Shown here in pieces: positions 32,653 through 34,802 of a stretch of 34,802 nt of DNA; position 1 is the stretch's first letter, and each line of letters begins with the position of its first letter. Below the pieces are notes generated by a model that saw nothing but the letters and a program-made list of their open reading frames with translations, ran no database searches and had not been told where the DNA came from. This stretch comes from Acidobacteria bacterium RIFCSPLOWO2_12_FULL_54_10. GTDB taxonomy: Bacteria > Acidobacteriota > Terriglobia > 2-12-FULL-54-10. Location: positions 1,289 to 36,090 of the forward strand of contig MEKX01000114.1 in the NCBI GenBank assembly GCA_001767075.1, in the 5' to 3' direction. The translations under genes were made by a program, and so were the position numbers.

Positions 32653-33906
32653 ATGAACAGGGGAAGAAAATTTAGTTTATTGTTGGCGTCGGTAGCTCTT
32701 CTTAGCTGGGCTTCCATGGCTCAGGCTCAACAGGCATCTCCCTGGAAGAACAGGGCTGAGTATGACGCTTTCACCGCAATCACACAAGCCACTGACTCCA
32801 ATCAAAAAGTGGAATTGGCTGACAAGTATCTAACTGACTATCCGGAAACAAAATTTCCCGATAAGGTCCAGGAGATGAAGCTCCAGGCTTATCAGTCGTT
32901 GAACAAGACTGATAAGCTCGAAGAGACTGCAACCAAGTTGCTCGAGCTAAATCCAGATCACTTCGCGGCAATTTACATTTTGAGTTACCTCACACCGCGC
33001 ACGGCAATGGCTCAGGACCCGGCCAAGCTGGATAAAGCCGCCGAATTATCACAGAAGGGGTTGGGCCTCGTCGATGCTCTTCAGAAGCCCCCGAATGCTT
33101 CCGATGATCAGTTCAATGCCCAAAAGAATCAGCAGAAGGCCGTATTCCATCAGACCGCCGGTTTTGTGGCTTTGCAGAAAAAAGATTATTCTGCTGCGGC
33201 GACTCATTTAAAACAAAGTTCGGATCTGAATGCCAACGATGCGCTGGGCTTCTACTGGCTCGGCCTTGCCTATCTTTCTCCTAAGCCTCCCGATTACGAC
33301 CCCGGCATTTGGGCGATGGCACGTGCGGCATCCATTTCAGGGCCTACCGCGCTCCCTGCTGCCACTCAAAACGAGGTGAAGAGCTACCTCACCAAGGTTT
33401 ATATCTCGCGTCATGGCGATGAGGAAGATCTTCCGGAATTGCTCGCCCAGGCTGGCACCTCTCCCACACCTCCTTCCGGATTCCACGTGGCCACCATTGA
33501 CGAGCAGGAACGCTTCAAGCCCCAGATGGTAGAGCAGGCACCAGCCCGGGAGCTGACGGTAAAGGCGGAAGAGCTGGGCACCTTCACTGATATCCGCAAC
33601 TACCTGCAAGCCGGTGGTGACAAGGAAAAAGACACTTGGACACTTTTGGAAGGTCAGGTACTCCCCTTGCCCGGCAGGGTTGTTTCTGCCACCTCCACTG
33701 TCATTAAGCTGGCCGTCTCTCCGGAGGCCATCACTCAGGGAGGCGTCACCGACGTGGAAGTCACTCTGGCCGCTCCTCTAACCGGGCCAGCGCTTGAGAT
33801 CGGAAAAGACATCGAGTTTGAAGGGACAATCTCTGCTTACACCAATAAGCCCTTCTTGCTCAAATTCACCGAAGCTAAGGTAACCAAACGCAACGTTACC
33901 CGCTGA
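32653..33906 (+). CDS. Secreted TPR-repeat protein
   Basis: This 417-residue protein has a signal peptide to about residue 26 (FSLLLASVALLSWASMAQAQ). Helical-repeat segments of tetratricopeptide type follow: KVELADKYLTDYPETKFPDK, TKLLELNPDHFAAIYILSYL, and a later AGFVALQKKDYSAAATHLKQ / NANDALGFYWLGLAYL pair. The C-terminal 120 or so residues are beta-rich (WTLLEGQVLPLPGRVVSAT, IEFEGTISAYTNKPFLLKF). Periplasmic TPR proteins usually mediate protein contacts; the partner is unknown. AAAGG precedes the ATG. A strong terminator follows. Confidence 0.88.
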   Translation: MNRGRKFSLLLASVALLSWASMAQAQQASPWKNRAEYDAFTAITQATDSNQKVELADKYLTDYPETKFPDKVQEMKLQAYQSLNKTDKLEETATKLLELNPDHFAAIYILSYLTPRTAMAQDPAKLDKAAELSQKGLGLVDALQKPPNASDDQFNAQKNQQKAVFHQTAGFVALQKKDYSAAATHLKQSSDLNANDALGFYWLGLAYLSPKPPDYDPGIWAMARAASISGPTALPAATQNEVKSYLTKVYISRHGDEEDLPELLAQAGTSPTPPSGFHVATIDEQERFKPQMVEQAPARELTVKAEELGTFTDIRNYLQAGGDKEKDTWTLLEGQVLPLPGRVVSATSTVIKLAVSPEAITQGGVTDVEVTLAAPLTGPALEIGKDIEFEGTISAYTNKPFLLKFTEAKVTKRNVTR

Positions 33907-33935
33907 TTCTTCGGGCGGTTTTTTTAGATTGGATG

Positions 33936-33965
33936 AGCCCTCTTTGATTGAACCCAAAGAGGGCT
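33936..33965 (+). terminator. Intrinsic terminator after the TPR gene
   Basis: AGCCCTCTTTG (33936-33946) pairs with CAAAGAGGGCT (33955-33965), an 11-bp stem with an 8-base loop, followed by TTATTTTTT. It overlaps the stop of the converging Fis-type gene by a few bases. Confidence 0.9.
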
Positions 33966-34223
33966 TTATTTTTTCTTGGATTTTGCGCGCTTGGCGGGGA
34001 CAGCGTGTTGAAAGCCGTTGCGGCCTGCTATTTTGTATTCGTCAATCTTCCGGCCCAGCGTGTTGCGGTGGATGCCCAGTGTTTTAGCTGATTGTAACTG
34101 ATTCCATCCATTGCTTTCCAGCACCCGCCGGATATACCGTTTTTCAAATTCCGTCACCGCATCCTGAAAAAATACTCCCGTCTCGACCATCTGCGAAATC
34201 AGCTTATCGAATTGATCCTTCAC
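33966..34223 (-). CDS. Fis-family DNA-binding protein
   Basis: This 85-residue protein is essentially one Fis-type domain. A helical N-terminus (FFQDAVTEFEKRYIRRVLESNG) is followed by the helix-turn-helix WNQLQSAKTLGIHRNTLGRKIDEY and a very basic tail (AKRAKSKKK). This is the DNA-binding end of NtrC/Fis proteins as a stand-alone regulator or nucleoid protein, which is common in Acidobacteriota. It is separated from purC by about 55 bases on the same strand. Targets unknown. Confidence 0.88.
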   Translation of the reverse strand: MKDQFDKLISQMVETGVFFQDAVTEFEKRYIRRVLESNGWNQLQSAKTLGIHRNTLGRKIDEYKIAGRNGFQHAVPAKRAKSKKK

Positions 34224-34278
34224 AACTTCTCCAATCGCCCTAGTAATGCGCCTTGTTGATTATTAAAAAAATTTCTGG

Positions 34279-34802
34279 TTACAATGAATGTCCTGTCAGC
34301 CTCTGGTAAATCTCCATATATCTGGAAGCCGTTTGCTCCACCACTTCGGGCGGCAGCTCCGGAGCAGGCGGTTGCTTGTTCCAGCCGATCTTTTCCAAAT
34401 GGTTCCGCACATATTGTTTATCGAATGAAAACTGCGGCCCGCCCGGCTTGTATTCTTCCGCCGGCCAGAACCGCGAAGAATCCGGTGTTAGCACCTCGTC
34501 GATCAGCATCATTCCTTCGGCGTCCGTCCCAAATTCGAATTTCGTATCCGCCAGGATGATGCCACGGCTCTCGGCGTGTTGGGCCGCTTTCCGGTAGAGC
34601 GCTAGGCTCGCTTCCCGCAGCTTTTCAGCCAACTCCTTGCCTACCCGCGCTTCCGTCTCCTCATACGAAATATTTTCGTCATGCCCGGTCATCGCCTTGG
34701 TGGACGGCGTAAATATAGGCTCCGGCAGGCGATCGGAATCCGTCAATCCGGATGGCAGCGCAATCCCGCACACCGTTCCATTTGCTTTGTATTCCTTCCA
34801 CC
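34279..34802 (-). CDS. purC: SAICAR synthetase (purC), 5' part beyond the right edge
   Basis: PurC joins CAIR and aspartate in purine synthesis, using ATP. Only the C-terminal 174 or so residues are in the window, and the frame is open to the edge. Family segments: WKEYKANGTVCGIALPSGL, the PIFTPSTKA box, ADTKFEFGTDAEGMMLIDEVLTPDSSRFWP, and SFDKQYVRNHLEKIGWN. This is the longer, eukaryote-like or actinobacterial-like PurC layout ending PELPPEVVEQTASRYMEIY. The start codon lies outside the window. No sign of damage. Confidence 0.96.
   Translation of the reverse strand, partial: WKEYKANGTVCGIALPSGLTDSDRLPEPIFTPSTKAMTGHDENISYEETEARVGKELAEKLREASLALYRKAAQHAESRGIILADTKFEFGTDAEGMMLIDEVLTPDSSRFWPAEEYKPGGPQFSFDKQYVRNHLEKIGWNKQPPAPELPPEVVEQTASRYMEIYQRLTGHSL

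Overview
The window looks like chromosomal DNA from an uncultured Acidobacteriota-type bacterium. That is an inference from several traits together: NHL-repeat and carboxypeptidase-regulatory-domain secreted proteins, a TonB receptor carrying such a domain, PilZ proteins, moderate-to-high GC, frequent TTG/GTG starts with AGGAG-type ribosome sites, and an orphan nuoI. No rRNA or species marker is present.

Left end to about 9.2 kb. A secreted NHL-repeat protein runs off the left edge on the minus strand. It is followed by arrays of degenerate 7-bp repeats and a tRNA-Ser(CGA) gene. A block of about 8 kb between two 45-bp direct copies of the 5' half of that tRNA (1233-1277 and 9153-9197) is read as a genomic island. 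It carries a five-gene minus-strand operon for monovalent-metal (Cu/Ag) efflux: small exported protein, CusC-like outer-membrane factor, CusB-like adaptor with an N-terminal metal-binding domain, unknown Cys-containing protein, and CusA-like RND pump. Beside it lies a degraded tyrosine-recombinase remnant. The island appears to have replaced the 5' half and promoter of the tRNA gene.

9.2-16.5 kb. This part holds bacterioferritin, a small membrane protein, tadA, an orphan nuoI, a PilZ protein, a small zinc-ribbon-like protein and a decayed signal-peptide ORF behind a structured leader. A BtuB-like TonB-dependent receptor follows, preceded by two complete cobalamin riboswitches in tandem and a good promoter, then a divergent lipoprotein gene.

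16.6-21 kb. A plus-strand cluster holds a crotonase of the dienoyl-CoA hydratase type, a single-pass membrane protein, and the mlaE-mlaF-mlaD set for ABC-driven phospholipid transport. MlaF lacks the usual catalytic glutamate after Walker B, and MlaD carries five repeats of about 34 residues. A strong bidirectional terminator ends the cluster.

21-26.2 kb. Minus-strand genes encode a secreted subtilase, a secreted DinB-like protein, two small envelope proteins, and a two-FHA-domain protein overlapping a PP2C phosphatase (a Ser/Thr phospho-signalling pair).

26.6 kb to the right end. The smc gene is full length but interrupted by one in-frame TAA. It is followed by a PilZ-like protein with a Cys-rich tail, tpiA, secG, tRNA-Leu(GAG), a secreted TPR protein, a Fis-type DNA-binding protein, and the 3' part of purC running off the right edge.

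No CRISPR array, rRNA, complete transposase or prophage was seen. The observations most worth checking are the nonsense codon in smc, the tRNA-Ser island with its terminal repeats, the tandem B12 riboswitches, the 7-bp repeats that encode part of a signal peptide, and the altered Walker B of MlaF.
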